Shown here in pieces: positions 11,950 to 25,800 of a stretch of 64,000 nucleotides of DNA. Each line of letters opens with the position of its first letter. Positions within the stretch are counted from its first letter, which is position 1. The stretch comes from Euwallacea fornicatus (lineage: Eukaryota; Arthropoda; Insecta; Coleoptera; Curculionidae). The notes below the pieces were generated by a model. That model saw only the letters and a program-made list of their open reading frames with translations, was not told the DNA's origin and did not search any database. The DNA is taken from positions 682,001 to 746,000 of the forward strand of contig NC_089578.1 of NCBI RefSeq assembly GCF_040115645.1, read 5' to 3'. The position numbers were made by a program, and so were the translations under genes.

Positions 11950-13680
11950 AATCTGAAAGTTTCCAGTGGAACTAGACGCCTCCTTGTTGTCTTCCTTGTG
12001 TTTGTCCTTCTTTACTGTCTTTGTGTCTGTTGGTGGATGGGTTTAGAAGCACTGACATGTGGGAGGTCTCGGAGTCACGTGAGGAGTTCACTGTCAGGGC
12101 AAGAAAGTTGCATTAAACCGAGCGGCACTTGTTTCTATAACGGAAACTAACATTGGCCTTAATTTCTGTCAGGTAGAGAGGGTGGGGAGGACTTAGTAGT
12201 GTAGAACTCCGTTAACTGTCAAATTTCGGGACGCCTCCCTGGCCAGAATTACTTATTTTTCGTCGTCCAATGCGTCCCGGATTCGCTTGCGTAGATCGGC
12301 AACTGTTGAAGCCACGACAAAGGTTAGATCGGGCATGTTCTGGAAGGATCAGTTTTCTTTAATATCGCAAAACTGCAAGAAAAATGACGAGTTTTCGCAT
12401 GACAACTGTCAAAGTGTGACATTATTGAGACGCCTTTTGACTGTGAACAAGCTAATGCGCATGGCGATCGTCTTTTATTGAGTTTTACTGCATTTTTTTT
12501 CTCTCTTATGGCCGCCATTTTGCATGTTTCAATAGTTGAAAAACCCGTTCTAATGCCCCCTCCCTCCCCCCATTTCTATAATTTTTGTGTATTGCGTATA
12601 CGTAACTCGTTGAAATTTTTCACTTTTACTGCCCAGGCAGTAGTAAGCGTTACTTCGCAGCCTAGGCATCAAAAGTGGCACTTTACGGCCCATTTTGTGC
12701 CGTTGAAGGATCACGTTTTCTGTCGATGCTTAAATTCTCACGCGTTTTTTGTTCCTATTTATAGAGAATGCAAATTTTTTGACCATTCACGTTCAAATAA
12801 CTATAACAGCTTTGTTATAGGTGATTTTCCCATTTAGGAAGGTAAGTAGGTAATTGATTTTGCTGATGTTATTCCTAACGAGTGAGTTCGGGTTTCCTTA
12901 AAAATTCCAGATTCAAGTTTGTGGCACGTTCGTTGAGGCAGCTGCTTCAATTTTCAGGCCGAAACACGAGCTTCAGCATCTGTTTTTAATGTCCCATTTA
13001 TACAAACTCTTAACTGGACAGTTCGCCATAGCTTAAATGCACTAGTGTAGTTTTTTTAGCTCGAAATCTTGTATTTTACGCACACCTCATAATATTCACA
13101 ACGAACCTATGTACATACAGGGACATGTCCATTCCCCCACTGCTACGTGCCATCCCTGCTTATTAAAACTCTGGTTAATCGAGGAAAGCAGAGGTTTTCC
13201 TCACATATAAATAGTGTACAGTGACAGTTGTTGAATTTGGCAAACGATTGAGATCACAAGTTTAATCAATTTTTAATTCATTTGAGAAATGTTGCCAAAC
13301 TCATTTAAGTAAAAAACGGTGTTTTGAATCGTCCAAAAAACCGAGTGAGTGATGATAGGTAGGTACTAAAAGCAAGTAGAATCGTCCCGTTAGCTGGATA
13401 GAAAACTACTGAGGATTATAATAACGTACCCGATTTAGGTACTTTCTCACGGGGTGTCCCAGGCAAAAGTCTCCATCCTCTGCCCCTGGAAGCCACCCCT
13501 TTGAAATTCTCAAACTGGAAGTGGGGCTGCGTTATACCTGGTTTGAAAGCTAATTTTATTCTCTACCTGGTAATTATTTTTTGCTTTTGCACCTCGGTCT
13601 TGTAGGAACTAAACAAAAGCCAAATAGCCCGACAAACCATTTTTGCTGATATTTTATCGTAAGAAATGCCGAAAGTGTTC
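11950..13680. other. Intergenic stretch, no gene recognised
   Basis: No exon with a recognisable family was found between the PFKFB 3' end and the mariner remnant at 13.75 kb. An end-like motif GGGGTGTCCCAGG occurs at about 13451, which may be one terminus of that remnant. Confidence 0.4.
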
Positions 13681-13689
13681 TTTATTGTC

Positions 13690-13960
13690 TTCTGTGCACA
13701 CGTAGCTGGCCCTCAAAACTTCGTCGCACATTACCCAACATTTCTGACGTTGTTACGGTACTGTCCGACAATTTAAAGCACGTAACTCCTTCTGGGAATC
13801 GGATTGCACGTCATAAATTTTGGCCCACGAGAAAAAATCCAGGGGACTCAGATCGGGCGACCTCGCTGGCCAATACACCGGAGCTCCCGCACCTTGCAGG
13901 AAATTCTTCATATAGAAATTGTTGCACAGCGGCAGTGCACGGTGGAGGCGCTTCATCTTG
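13690..13960 (-). pseudogene. Mariner-like transposase remnant
   Basis: The minus strand encodes YWPARSPDLSPLDFFSWA preceded by KNFLQGAGAP, matching the GRGGPIEWPARSPDLTPLDFFLW block of insect mariner-type transposases. Only this C-terminal part is readable. Confidence 0.7.
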
Positions 13961-14109
13961 TTGAGAAACTCATTCCTGGTCGCAGAGGCGGGGGTCTCAG
14001 TTATCCTGAGAGATTTTGTGGATGGTTTTCTCCATTTAAGTTTCCAAGAACGGACAGTGGCCCAGCGATGTAATCCCCAAAATCCCCGCCCAAGCGCTTA
14101 ATTTTTTTT

Positions 14110-16180
14110 AATTTTGAGGTTGTCGGGTGTGGATCTCACGGATCAAATGAGGCATGACGTCACCGCAGTAACGACATTTGTGCCGTTTATCAGATTGATC
14201 AGAATTCAAATGCAACATGCTCCTGGGGATTCACAGAATTTTAATCGACGGTAGACATCGTCCTCATTTAATCCCTGTGGAGGTAGAGAGTAAAATTACT
14301 TTCCAGGCGAGGCATGAAACAACACTTCTTCCAGTTTGAAAATTTCAGAGGGACGGTTCCCACGGGTGCAGGGCTGACATTTGGAAAACGCCAAACGATG
14401 TCCCCCTCTGTCAAAGTTGACGTATTTTAACGTTTTTTTTTTTTATTTTCTAATAAACAGCATGAAAAATGCTCGGGGTGGACGCTTTTCCCTGGGCCAA
14501 CTTTTGTTTGAGTAAATGGCGCGTAAAGAACCACTAGTGCCAAAAACATCAAGGTAACCGCCACGACCAAAACCACTCGACCTCGTTCGAATTGAATCCT
14601 CATCCAGGAAACCTCCGTACCTCCTCATACCGCTTATGATCATCTTATCAGCAACCGACTTTACGTTTTTAGATTCCTGGTGAACTGGAGGAGAAGTTCA
14701 AACTGAAGAACCAGACCAAATCTGATACTACCTCCACTTGAGAAGGTCCAATCGACGCTGCGACTGAACTGGGTGCCTATAAATTGAAATTTTCTTTTGA
14801 CAATTTGTGATCTTTGCATTATTTATTACTATTAGGAAATTTAAAAACTGAAAAATTGCCGGCAAGTGCGTACCGTTTGTCTCATAAGTGTGTGTCGAAT
14901 CGTTATTTTATGTTAGTGATACACATGTAACTACTCCTTTAATGTGCTTGAATATACAGGGTGCTTCGCAAGGCAATGGGCACCCATGCGCGCGTGGATG
15001 ACCTCAAAACAAGTGGATTTTCCCTAGGGATCTTTTTCTTGCGTCCACGCTTGAGGGCAGCGGCGGCCGAATCAAAGATACGTTTCGTCAATTTGTGTTA
15101 TTGGGACTTCTTGAAGGAATTAGCATGATTTTTATGTCAAAACGGGGCTGACTAAGCCGAACTAAAAGCACATTGACTTGGCCTTTAAACGAAAACTCTC
15201 CGGCCATTTTCGCCCGTGAGTGGTACGACTGCGCGGGAACCCCCAACACTCGGCACATCTGAGAAGCAGAAGCAGCCTATCCGCTATTACCGCAAAAAAA
15301 TAAAAAAACGTTTTCGTTCGATTCAATCGGTTTTGAGCCCTATTGACAGTCGCAGTTTCCTCGGAAACACCGGGGGTTTCTGAGGAGGAAAATGAAGGAA
15401 AAATTTACGAAAAAAGCCTAAAATGAAACGTGTTAATCGAAAGACTCTTGCGAAAGGTGTTGAGTTCTAGTGGACGTTTCGAGCTCTTTCGCGGATGTCT
15501 ATCTGCTCTCTGGCCGTCCCGTTGCGAATCACCTTGTACATTTCAATCCATCGATAGAAATGTTGTGCGAATTGCTTTCCTGTGGTTGAGTAGATATTAC
15601 TATTATTATTAGAAGTGATATATGAACATAAAAATAAAATACACCTATACAATTATATTTCTGGATATCAGTACTTTCTTTGGGCAGTACCCTTCTTGCG
15701 TTTCGAGTCCTAAGGTGGTAATAGAGCGGACACAGAGCTAGAAATGCCTAAGGGCGAGGCCTCGGAATAGGACTTTGGCAAAACATCCTCAAAAAGGGGG
15801 CCGGAAATCGAACCCGAGATAATTAAGTTTGGTGCTAAGCGAGTTGCGGTCCAACGAATACGCTTTCGAACAGATCAACACGGCAGCAAGTGAGGGCCGT
15901 AGTCGGCTCGTTTACGTGCCAAAGTCGAATGCTGGAGGAGGCTAGATTGTCTTTCCCTCGGACAAGGGAAGAAGGCTAGATGGCCTTTTCCCTTTGGGCA
16001 AGGGGACACTAGACTTCTTCCAAAAATCCAGCAGTTCGGGGAAGAGAAAGGTGTGTCCACCTCCCACCCCCCAAGAAAACTTAAATTAACGGTTCTTTCC
16101 ACGAATCGGCCGCAATGCGTTTTCCAACTCCATCCATGGCGACAAAAAACGAATAACCACGGTAATTTGTTTAAAAGGCG
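14110..16180. other. Intergenic stretch with repeat fragments
   Basis: There is no gene. A T-rich tract lies at about 14432-14450. An end motif ATATACAGGGTGCTTCGC occurs at about 14953. At about 15803-15820 the minus strand reads TCTCGGGTTCGATTTCC, close to a tRNA B box, so a decayed tRNA-derived SINE is possible, but no clear A box was found. Confidence 0.35.
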
Positions 16181-16183
16181 ATT

Positions 16184-16189
16184 TTTATT
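16184..16189 (-). terminator. Candidate polyadenylation signal of the chiffon gene
   Basis: AATAAA on the minus strand, 305 bases after the chiffon stop codon. Other variants exist nearby, so the choice is tentative. Confidence 0.4.
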
Positions 16190-16493
16190 TTGGTTTTAAA
16201 ACAGTACGGGGTACGTTCAAACTATAAAGAGAAAATTATCAAAGATATTATGCGCTGGAAGCTTACGATTTCTCTGTCACTCATTTTAACATGTGGTAAC
16301 TGATCTTAGTCTACAAACAAACTATTCTGTTTTCTGACATAGGAATTCAAGCTATTAACGCACCTGATCTGCGAGCGGGTACAAAAATTAAATACATTAT
16401 TATTTTATAAAATTAATTATTTTGGTACAAAATTCGTCATTTTTCGCTTGACAAAAACAATAAACGAGATTATGATTTTGTGAAAATGAATAA

Positions 16494-19400
16494 TTATCTC
16501 TCTCTGATCCAGCGGCCACCCGTGGCCCTGCGGAGCATCCGCGGCGACTTCTTAGGGCGCGAGGACAAGATCCGCCTGTGCACCTTTCTAATGGTCCGTT
16601 TGGTCGGCGATTTAATGATCAGTTTTCTGACACCGAGCTTTTCACAATTGTCCAGTTTTTTCACGTACACGAAGGGCTGCAACAATGAGTCCCTAATTTC
16701 ACTAGTATCATTTCCTACCCTGTTTTCAATATCTTGATCACACTTGTTTTCCCTATCGTCGATTTCCGTCTGTCCGTTTTTCCTCCCGTTAATACTGCCC
16801 GATTCACCTTCCGCCTCCGAGGCGTTATCCCCGTTCGCACGTTCTTCCTTCACCACTTTCTTCTTCTTTATTTTATTAGGCCATCCCGTCAAATTTTTTT
16901 TCCTCTTGATTGGTTTCTTGCATGCGGTTAAATTGAGAGACTTCTGGCAGTTGTTCTCCTCTTTGGTTTTCGAGTCGTGGACCTCGATCAGGTCGGACAA
17001 AGAAACTCTACTGTCTAAGAAACTAATATCGGGATCAGTAGTCGGTTCCAAGTCCACGTCGAAATCTAATGCCGTATTTAATTCCTCGTCAATTTCGGCG
17101 GCGATGGCGAAATAGTCCACTTTCGGTTTCCTTTGCTTCTGGGGGGTAACGGGTTTCTTTTTTTTGGAGACAGACGGAAGTGGCTCTTCCTGAATAGTCG
17201 GCAAACTATTAACGTTACTCTCAACCGCATTTCCAGAGCGTTTCCTCCTTTGCTGCACCAGACTGCTCAAAATCGCTAAAGTTGACGCGTGTTGCCTGGG
17301 AGACTTCCTCGCATTTCTAGCTCTACTCGTAGTTGGCGAGAGGGTTAACGTCTCAGTCACTGTTCTACTATTCGATCTTGTGCTCGCACCAGACTCGTCA
17401 ACGGCTGAAGTTGAGGACATCTCACTTTCCCGGCTGTCGTCTTCGCTTTGATCCACTAATACTGGTTTCTCCAATTCTTCTGAAGCTTCCACGCCGCAAG
17501 AATCGACATCTTTACAGGTACCTAAAGTTTTTGTGGTAGTGGCTGCTTCGCAGATGCATTGCTTCAAGTTTTTGTAGGCGTTGTAGCAGATTCTAGGGTC
17601 TATTGCTCGTAGATGGGGAATTTGGTGTGGTAGGACGAAATCGTTCCAATGATCTGAAAAAAAAAAGATCTTTTTATACATCCAAAAGAGAAGTTGATGA
17701 GGAGATTCGCATTTAAGATCGATAAATAGAAAATAGCTGTCAAGAATAACAAAGCAACATGATTCTCAGCTAGTCAATGCTCTAAATCCGACGAAACATG
17801 TACCTTATTCTTTAGTGGTAGAAGGTGTGAATGAATTGATGAAAATTGCCACCCACTTGCACATTAATCAATTGCACATTTACGTATGATGTCTTTCCAA
17901 ACTGCAGAAAACGGTTACCTAACCACCGTTAGTAGTTACAGACCACCTGTATTCTCAAAGGTATTCCGACAGCGTTAACCCTTAAATTATTGTCTTTTTT
18001 GCAGAAATTTGGAATTATTAGTGAATGGCGGTTTGGTTTCCCTAAAGGACGCTCCACCCAGGAAGCTGTGTGCATTGCCGTTATGTCAGTACACCCTTGA
18101 CCCTAAAAGTCCTCCTGTGCGACAGACTACACCAAGTAGTTCAGTATTCTTTTTGACCTTGGACTAAGAAGTACCATCTTTGAAATCGAGAAGAAGCTGT
18201 CTAAAGAATAGAAGGCAGAGGTAAGACCTCTGGAAAATGGGAGTAGTCTTGTGGGTCCGAATGTTGAACATGGGGCACCCCAGGGATGTGGGCGTAGTAT
18301 TTTTAAGCCAAAAATTTTAAGTCCGAGCATTTCGAATCAGTGGGCCAACCACTGGTGGAAATGAAGTGCGTGTTTTTCACGGTCGGATTTAAGATAGAAT
18401 TTAAACACTGAAATTCGCGCGCATAAAGTTTGAGGGGCGAAGGAGCGTGTTCAGCAAAGCAGGAACGGGATCGCAGCAGACCGAGCGTCGCTTCCGTGGC
18501 TTACACCCGAATGCGGGTTGTCGCGCCTCGATGGGCGTGCTCGAACTCGCTTTACCGCCCTTTAATTCGATCTTGGATGAACACGCCCCTTTCGAAAATT
18601 CACTCACAATTATTGGTAAAGTAATACCGCTGCTCCGCCCTATCTTGCCTTCGAAACGTCTTATACCATTTCTCATTTTCAGGCACCGATTCGAACGAAA
18701 ACTTGAAATCGTCCAAGTTCACTTTCAGTCTGTCACCGGTGTCCTCCTTACTCTCCTCCCTTGGCTCCTCCTTCACTTCAGTTTTCAATATGTCACCGTT
18801 GGACTTTGAGGGAACCGGTGACAAGTAGGAACCGTGATACCTTAACCTGTAAGAACTGAAAATATTTAAGGATTCTGAGGCGGAGAGACTAACCAAGGTA
18901 TGCTCCAATACTAACCTGGATCCAGGCGTTTCGAATTTGTAATATTTTTGGTTATCGAGGATGAAAGCTTCGGCGTGACTTCGTCGCTTCTTCTTTGTCT
19001 TGCAATCTGAAGATATGCTGTCCAGCGAAGCTTCATCATCAGGTTTTTCCAACTGGCTTTCGTTCCCCATGTCAGTTGTCTCTAATCACAGACGATTAAT
19101 TAACTCAAAAGACAGTTCAGTTATGAACAATAACCTACCAGTAACTTCAGCAATCGATGACCCATTTTCCAATTTCACACGGGTATCGTTTAGGTCTCTC
19201 TCATCTTCTTCGTCTGACGAGTCGATTTTTTTTGGAAAGAGGAAATTCGTTGCTTCGTTATTCAATTGAACAAGCTCTAATAACAGAAATATTTCAGAAG
19301 TTCTGATGTAAATTGGCGACCGGATTTCCAAGTCGATTTTTTGTCTGGGAGACAACTTACCGGAATTACGCATTTTCTTAAACTTGACAATGAGCCCCTT

Positions 19401-22400
19401 TTCCGACTCGTTCGGCTTCGACTCCTTAGGTTTGGCAACTTCTTTATCACTCGACCTCAGCTTGCTCGACAGCACTTCCACTTTGTAATAAGTTTTGTTA
19501 TCTGCAACCAGGCGCTCGTCCGCCGAGAATCGCTTCTGCCTGTTGATGCAGGCCCGCTTCGGCCTCCCGGAGTCCCACACATCAGTCGCATTGCCGTCTT
19601 TTGTGGGGAGACACGAGGTAAGTCTCTGAATATTGTATGTAATTATAATAAAACAAAAACGATGGGAATGGATAAGTTGATGAGCAATGGCAGCTAATAA
19701 AAGTAATGCATTCAAATACAAAAAAAAAAATAAATAATAATAAATAAATGAGTCGGAAGATGCATAAATAATTAATTAAACAAATTAACTATCTCTAAAT
19801 CGTTCAAAATGCAAAACGTGCGGTAAGCTGTACAGCTTCAATCTACATTGAACCTACCAACTACGGTTTTGGAAATTTGAAACGCACATTTTTTTATATA
19901 TACAGGGTGTGGCAAAATTCTAGGGCAATTCACATTACGACTTCAGGTTACTCAACAAATGCTAATTTTTTCCAAAAACCAACACAACAACGCGTGTCAG
20001 CGCAGCACAGTACTCTCGGGTATTCTTTCGTCTCTTCCTGAGACTATGGCTAAACATTTTTCCGGTCTCTCTGGCTAACGCCGTAATTTCTTGTCCTCCC
20101 TCCATCAAGCATTTTTCTTCCTCCTGAGCATTCTGATCTTTGGAAAGGGGCATTAATTGCACTTGTTGCAGTGATTGTGTTATTTATTTTTTGTTCTAAG
20201 GGGTCTCTATTTGGCTTCGATTTTCAACATTAGAGAAAAGTGTGTTCCACCGTATTTGTGCAGTAATTATTCCACCATGTGCCGCATTTACATTTATTCA
20301 AGCTGTTCAGCTTGTATTTATTCAAATAGTATGCCAACCAGCCGTGTCCTCTTAGAAATTGGCCTGAATGGTAATTTATGCCACAGTGGTTCCTGTCGCT
20401 ATTTTCTCCATATTGGACATCTGTACATTACTTCCGCACCACTCTTGTACACGGGGTGTCCCAATGATAAGCAGCCGCCCAGGATTTCTTCCATTAGCGT
20501 CAATATGTACTTATGACGAACAAACTTATGATGGTGCTGCTTGCACTTGCATACTTCACATTCGAGCAATTGAAATAAACTAATTTCACATTTTCTTGTA
20601 TTAAAAATTCCATGTTTGCGTTCCAAAGCTACTCGCGGCGCATAAATTCGTGTCTTACCTGGTAGAAAATAGCAAACCCAGGAGCTTTTCATTCATACTC
20701 AGAAAATCTAGGAGCTATAAGCGAAGAATTTTTAAACAAAATCTGATTTTTGCTTGCAGGTGAATTCGAAGATCGTAAATCAAATTTTATTTTGTTGCAA
20801 AATTAATTGTCAAAATTACTCTTATTATGCCTGTTGTAAAGAGGGTTTCAAGATCTTTCAAACTAGATGTCACATGACCCCTCTTCCTTATTCAAATTTG
20901 AGAGGTTGCAACTCCCCCTCTTAATGGGTCGCTCATTCGGGCGTCAAGTGTTCATCAAAACATTTTCCTAAAAAAAAAATCAATCGACGTGTTGCCGGAA
21001 ATTTTTCCAAACACAACAGTGCAAGAAATATCCCGGGTGGCTCCTTTTCACCGGGACACCCTGTATATAAAGTACTCACGCTTTGTAACAGCTGCAAACG
21101 GAAAGCTAGGGACTGTGAGAGCTTTATGTAATGCTGAAACAACATTCCCTGGATTGTTTGTATGTTGATTATAAATCTCCAGATCCTCATTGCAGTAGCA
21201 CACATCCCATCAATGTCCTCATTAAATGTCAACTTGCTGCGCACCACCAGACCCTTGTGAAAATTGATTCCGCTAGGAAGTCCTAAATTTTGTAGTCAGA
21301 CATTAAGGGTGTCCGTCTCTTTAAGTGACCGTCACGATCGGATTTCTTTTGAATTCACATTTAGGTCGTGTGTGTGACACCACTGAACGATCTGATGAAT
21401 ATCGTCCGGCTATATGATCCTTCTGACAATATTTCTGCAACAGACAGACAGCATCTACCTGACAAGTCTCACACCCATGAAGCTTGTGCGGTCATCCATA
21501 AAAATAAGTTCATTGGCAAAGCCGTTTGTGCTCCCTACGTTATTTATGAACCATAAAATCAAGGGGATGAAGAACCCCCCATGCAGGCGTGTTTGCCTAC
21601 ACGCTTCAATGCCCCTATTAATTCGAAACCTTTGTAATGCTTCAAGTGTTACGACAAAGCCAACACTGTCAGATGCCTTTAACAAGTCATTGAAAATTAC
21701 ATCTATTTAACATCCCGCATTTACACTGTCGTAAAGCTATTGAGCGAAACGCGGGAGACTTGTCAGCCTGAAACTTCTAGACTGTTTACACAGGGGGTAA
21801 AGAGTCTATGGCTAAGTGAGTCGTCAAAATGCGATGGGTCGTAAAAACATCAATTCTATTATACCGGATGGTAAAGAAAGTAATACATTTTTTTTGTGCG
21901 TTTCCAAATTCCTTCAGTTAACTATTAGACATGCAACTACGGAAAAACTTACTGCTAATGCTCTTGTACTAGATCTCAACTCTCTATACTCCGTATACTG
22001 AAGACGTACAGGTTCCATGTCAGGCTTCTCCTGGAAACTGTCATCATCCAGCGGTGGTGTCATGTAATTGATGTTTTTCCTCGACCTCAATCTATGGCCC
22101 GTGTCATTCTCGACGATCTGAGCCGGATTGACAATCTCCGAAACCACTGAGGAGGCCCGAGTTCGTGGCATACTACGTTTTACCTTCGGCGAAAAGTCGT
22201 CTAACCCTAAAACAGGCCCAAAATAAGTGTCCATTGAAGTGGTTTAAGGATTATTTCGACTAATACATGCAAGGTTCTACTTTGAAACTTCCTTACATAA
22301 AACCTGGCAATGCTAGAATTGAACTGGTTAAAACTAGAGATTTGATATAAAAGCTGACCGACCAACTTTGCCTCCGAGTTTCCTTAGAATTTCTAACAAG

Positions 22401-22866
22401 TTAATTTTCAATGCAGTGGGTTAGCCTTAATATCTATCTAAGAAAAAAATACAAACTACCTAACAATCAATCGTATTTTTCAATCCAAATTCCGCAACAA
22501 CTACATTAATACATAAATGAGTGCAACTTTTCTACCAGTATTTGCAAATTTCTGACCTATAGCATCAATGCCAGTTAAACTCAATAGGGATTCGATACCA
22601 ACGTCCTGAATGTAACCATTCAAAGCGATGTAGTTGGCATCTTCGCCAATGAGTTTCTGGTGCTTTTTCGACTGTACATGATCTTCGATATTGTTGTAAG
22701 GTAGGTTGCAAATGGCACAATACCCGGACTGTAGAATCGGAATCCTTGGCCTTCTGGTTCTTATCGGCTTCCTAGTCATTATATTGTCCTCATTGGGAGG
22801 CTGAAGGCCGCCTTTATTGAGTGAGTTTTTGGCGGAGGATGCTTTATTCCGTTTAACAGTTCGGTC
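16494..22866 (-). CDS. chif: Chiffon/DBF4-like protein, zinc finger and C-terminal region (5' exons missing)
   Basis: DBF4 activates the CDC7 kinase at replication origins. In Drosophila, chiffon also yields a second product that partners Gcn5 in the CHAT histone acetyltransferase complex. Exons in transcript order: 22866-22536, 22206-21953, 19625-19361, 19276-19139, 19081-18916, 18846-18608 and 17653-16494. Phases agree throughout and the sum is 850 codons plus stop. The first exon carries the DBF4-type zinc finger GYCAICNLPYNNIEDHVQSK followed by KHQKLI (CCHH pattern). Downstream there are two related blocks, DNKTYYKVEVLSSKLRSSD and DNQKYYKFETPGSRLRYHG. They are followed by RYYFTNNYHWNDFVLPHQIP and a long acidic/basic low-complexity tail ending in RATGGRWIRER. 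The BRCT-like N motif and the M motif expected upstream were not found. Introns hold transposons. Confidence 0.85.
17654..18607. other. Last intron of chiffon
   Basis: A 954-bp intron on the minus strand (donor GTGAGTG at 18607, acceptor after a T-rich tract at 17654). Nothing else is recognised in it. Confidence 0.6.
20448..21065. mobile_element. Non-autonomous TIR element in the chiffon intron
   Basis: The left end TACACGGGGTGTCCCAATGA and the inverted right end TACAGGGTGTCCCGGTGAAA begin terminal inverted repeats of about 40 bp, continuing as AGCAGCC(G/A)CCC on both sides. The length is 618 bp. No transposase is readable, so it is MITE-like, probably derived from a mariner-type parent. 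A further end motif (TATACAGGGTGTGGCAAAAT, about 19900) in the same intron suggests a second, broken element. Confidence 0.65.
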
Positions 22867-25800
22867 CTAAAAATTAAGGGATTAAAAATTGTTTCGGGAG
22901 TGGATTCTAGAATATTCTATTAAAAAGAGCAAAAAAAGTTACGAGGTGAGATTGGAAAGATTCTTCGGGGATTTGCAGTATACTGCAACCCTAAGTTGTG
23001 CTAACTTGCAGTTAACGCAATCCAGAGCGAACTGTTTACAATTTTCTTGGCCTGTATATTTTACATTCATATGCCGCAGAGGGCATGCGGTAAAGGAAAG
23101 GCTTTGCCGTGCTTCCTACGAGCGTGCGGTAAAGTGAAAGTTCTACCAGACGCAAGTCAAGACGGCATGTGTGTCGCAACTTGTTGCTGTAAGTTTTGAA
23201 TCTCGACTTTCGTGCGGTAAATCTGTTTAATAAACGTGTGCGTGTAAAGGTTTTCGCACGCTAAAGTTGAATTAAACTTATACATGACCATAGGGTTAAC
23301 ATACATGCGCTCGTAGGAACAGCATTGTGCCTACACCTGCAAAGGCAGCTGTAAATAGTGTAATATGTTTTCAAAGTAATGAGAACTTAAATGGTTCTCT
23401 AGGTATTTTGGCTGATTGTGCCCTTTTTTTAAATTAGATATACTTACTACCCCTTTTCTCCTGCCCTCCAACATGGCATTCTTTTAATCCCATGTCTGCA
23501 AAAAAAAGAGGTACATTATGAGTTGTTGACACAGTTACACGAGTTTTAACTGATATGTTCCTCGAATATGGGACTCTTCTGCCCCCACCTTAGCAATCCG
23601 ATTTAAATTTTCACTTATTAACAATTAAATTAAAAAACCTGGCACATCTAGACTTCCATATTAAAATACTAGTTAACGTAGTTCAACAAATTTCACTAAT
23701 TAAGTCGAGTTTGCTCGGAAAGTTAAAAGTTGCTTAACATTTAGTTCGAGATCGGTTTAACTTTAGTGTAAAGGGGGAGTAGAACTTGCCTGCCCATTCG
23801 AAGGTTTGTTTTTGTTTAACAAAATGGACATTTTCCACGTTTACCTTTCTTGAGCGAAACTTTGATTTAAAAAAAAAAACAGACAAATGGGATTAAAAAA
23901 CGTTAGAATAAAAATACTTATAATGCAAAAGATATTAATAGGAAAAAGACGTTCCAGGCAACAGGGCCTGAGCTCTGGAGTCTGGAAAACGCAAAAAAAG
24001 ATCTCAATTAGAACTGTTTCAACTCATTTGACCGAGTATCCTCATGCCCCCTACCTCTAGGGGGGCGCTGCTTAATCCAGTACTATTGTACAAAAGTATT
24101 TGTAAGTATAAGATTAAAAAAACAAATGAATCTGGCAACAATGTAAGACTATTTTGATTGTGGATTGAGGCCGCATTGCCAATAGTAGCGGGTTATTGTA
24201 GAAGTAGGGCAGAGGTGACTTGGAGGGGGGTATAGTTGAAGTTTTATGAAATTTATTTTTGGAATGATATTGGAATAAGTAAGGGCAATAATAGGAAGTT
24301 ATAAGCTTATTCGGAGCTCTCCTAATCCACTATTGAAACATACGCTGACAATTCATGGTACGATCAACGCAATACGCACCAGCTGCAGCTGCCTCAAGAA
24401 CTCATTACTCGATAGCGATTCACAGTACCATTAATTTTTTCTGGCTAAAATGAGTTCGCTGCGGATAAACAACCAGCGGTGTAGAGCCATAAAGGAAAAA
24501 CCTGAAGACATAGAAATCGCCCTAACCAGTAATTCTTCCTGAACGAGATAATTGGCAACACTGAGCGCCAGCCACTATTAAAACTGCAATAATAAAAATA
24601 TACAGTTCGCCTTTTAACAAAAGCGAAAGTAACAAGTACGTTACCGTGATATCTTTCGAAAATTCCCTATTTAAATGCTTTAAAGTTTAAATGGAAATAA
24701 CGTAACAATAAAATATTTTTAACCAAATTAGCAAGGAGCGCTTCACATCATTTAGAAAGAATTTATACCTGTCAACATCCACCTTCTTATTATAGAATAT
24801 TCTAATGAAACCCCCGGAGTAAATAGATACTTACATAATTTCTATTGAAGATTAACGGTAGGAAACATCCCACTTCGGTACCCACTATCCCTTTATGTCA
24901 GAAAATTGCTGTCCGCAGCTTTTTGACGAGAATCCCAGCTCTAAAACCTCACAACTCAAACTTATTTTCCAATTTAAAATGCAACGAAAACGACGATTTC
25001 TCTAGCAAATGCAGGAAAATATGTCCGCGGGCTCCCCTCGAACAATGGTTAAGCAACAACGCGACAATAATAAGCGGCACAAAGCAGATTCATGCGAAGG
25101 TACAAACTCGCCATTACACAGAAACCGAAGGCTTTATTCCAGTTCGGTCACACGCCCTATGGGATTCTTCGAGGAACACGAATACAACGCACAAAGCCGC
25201 CTCCCTGATGGATTGCACGATATTCTAAAATGTTAAGTGAGGGGTTTTAAGCACTATTTAAAACTTTTCCACTGAATTAAAAACGTCTTCAAAATACTTC
25301 ACCTGGTCTGTCCTCTATTGAACTCATTTCCCTTCGATCAAAGCGGCGTTGCCGGGTTTACTGTTGACATTTTCAGAACTTGCTGAAGCGGGAAACAATC
25401 GCACTCGATTGTCACGAAATGCACTGCAGTCGCGTTCCGTAGAGGTGTCCTCCAGAGCGCTCCCAACGTGGTCCCGTCTCACTCTAACTCGTTAAAAACG
25501 GTGACGAAAAATAAAGCAGAGGGCTGCTCCTGGCACACAGTCGGAGTGAGTGACCGGGAAAGTTTCAGCCGTGAAGGAGCAACGAAAACTGAAAAGATGT
25601 GAGAATTCAGCAACCGGCACCTTCACAGGTTTAATAATTAAAGTTGCAGTTTATTCACAATTAGGAGACGATAGTTGTTCACTTTAATCTCAGTTCAACG
25701 CCTAATCGCGCTGATCTCAGCTGCTCAAATCGCCGATCCCCTCCACTCTCCCTCGCACCGCCATTCCCGCAGTTAGCCTCGTCGCTGTCAGTGTATGGCA

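Noticed and set aside
15780..15880. tRNA gene or SINE on the minus strand
   Set aside because: A B-box-like GGTTCGATTTCC is present, but no credible A box, acceptor stem or cloverleaf could be drawn, so it is mentioned only as a possible decayed SINE.
23460..23515. Splice-bounded minus-strand segment that could be a chiffon exon
   Set aside because: In the phase required by the zinc-finger exon it contains a stop, and it has no DBF4 motif.
24845..25236. Plus-strand frames of 127 and 75 codons upstream of SdhB
   Set aside because: No motif, overlapping each other, and located where a divergent promoter or untranslated leader of chiffon or SdhB is expected.
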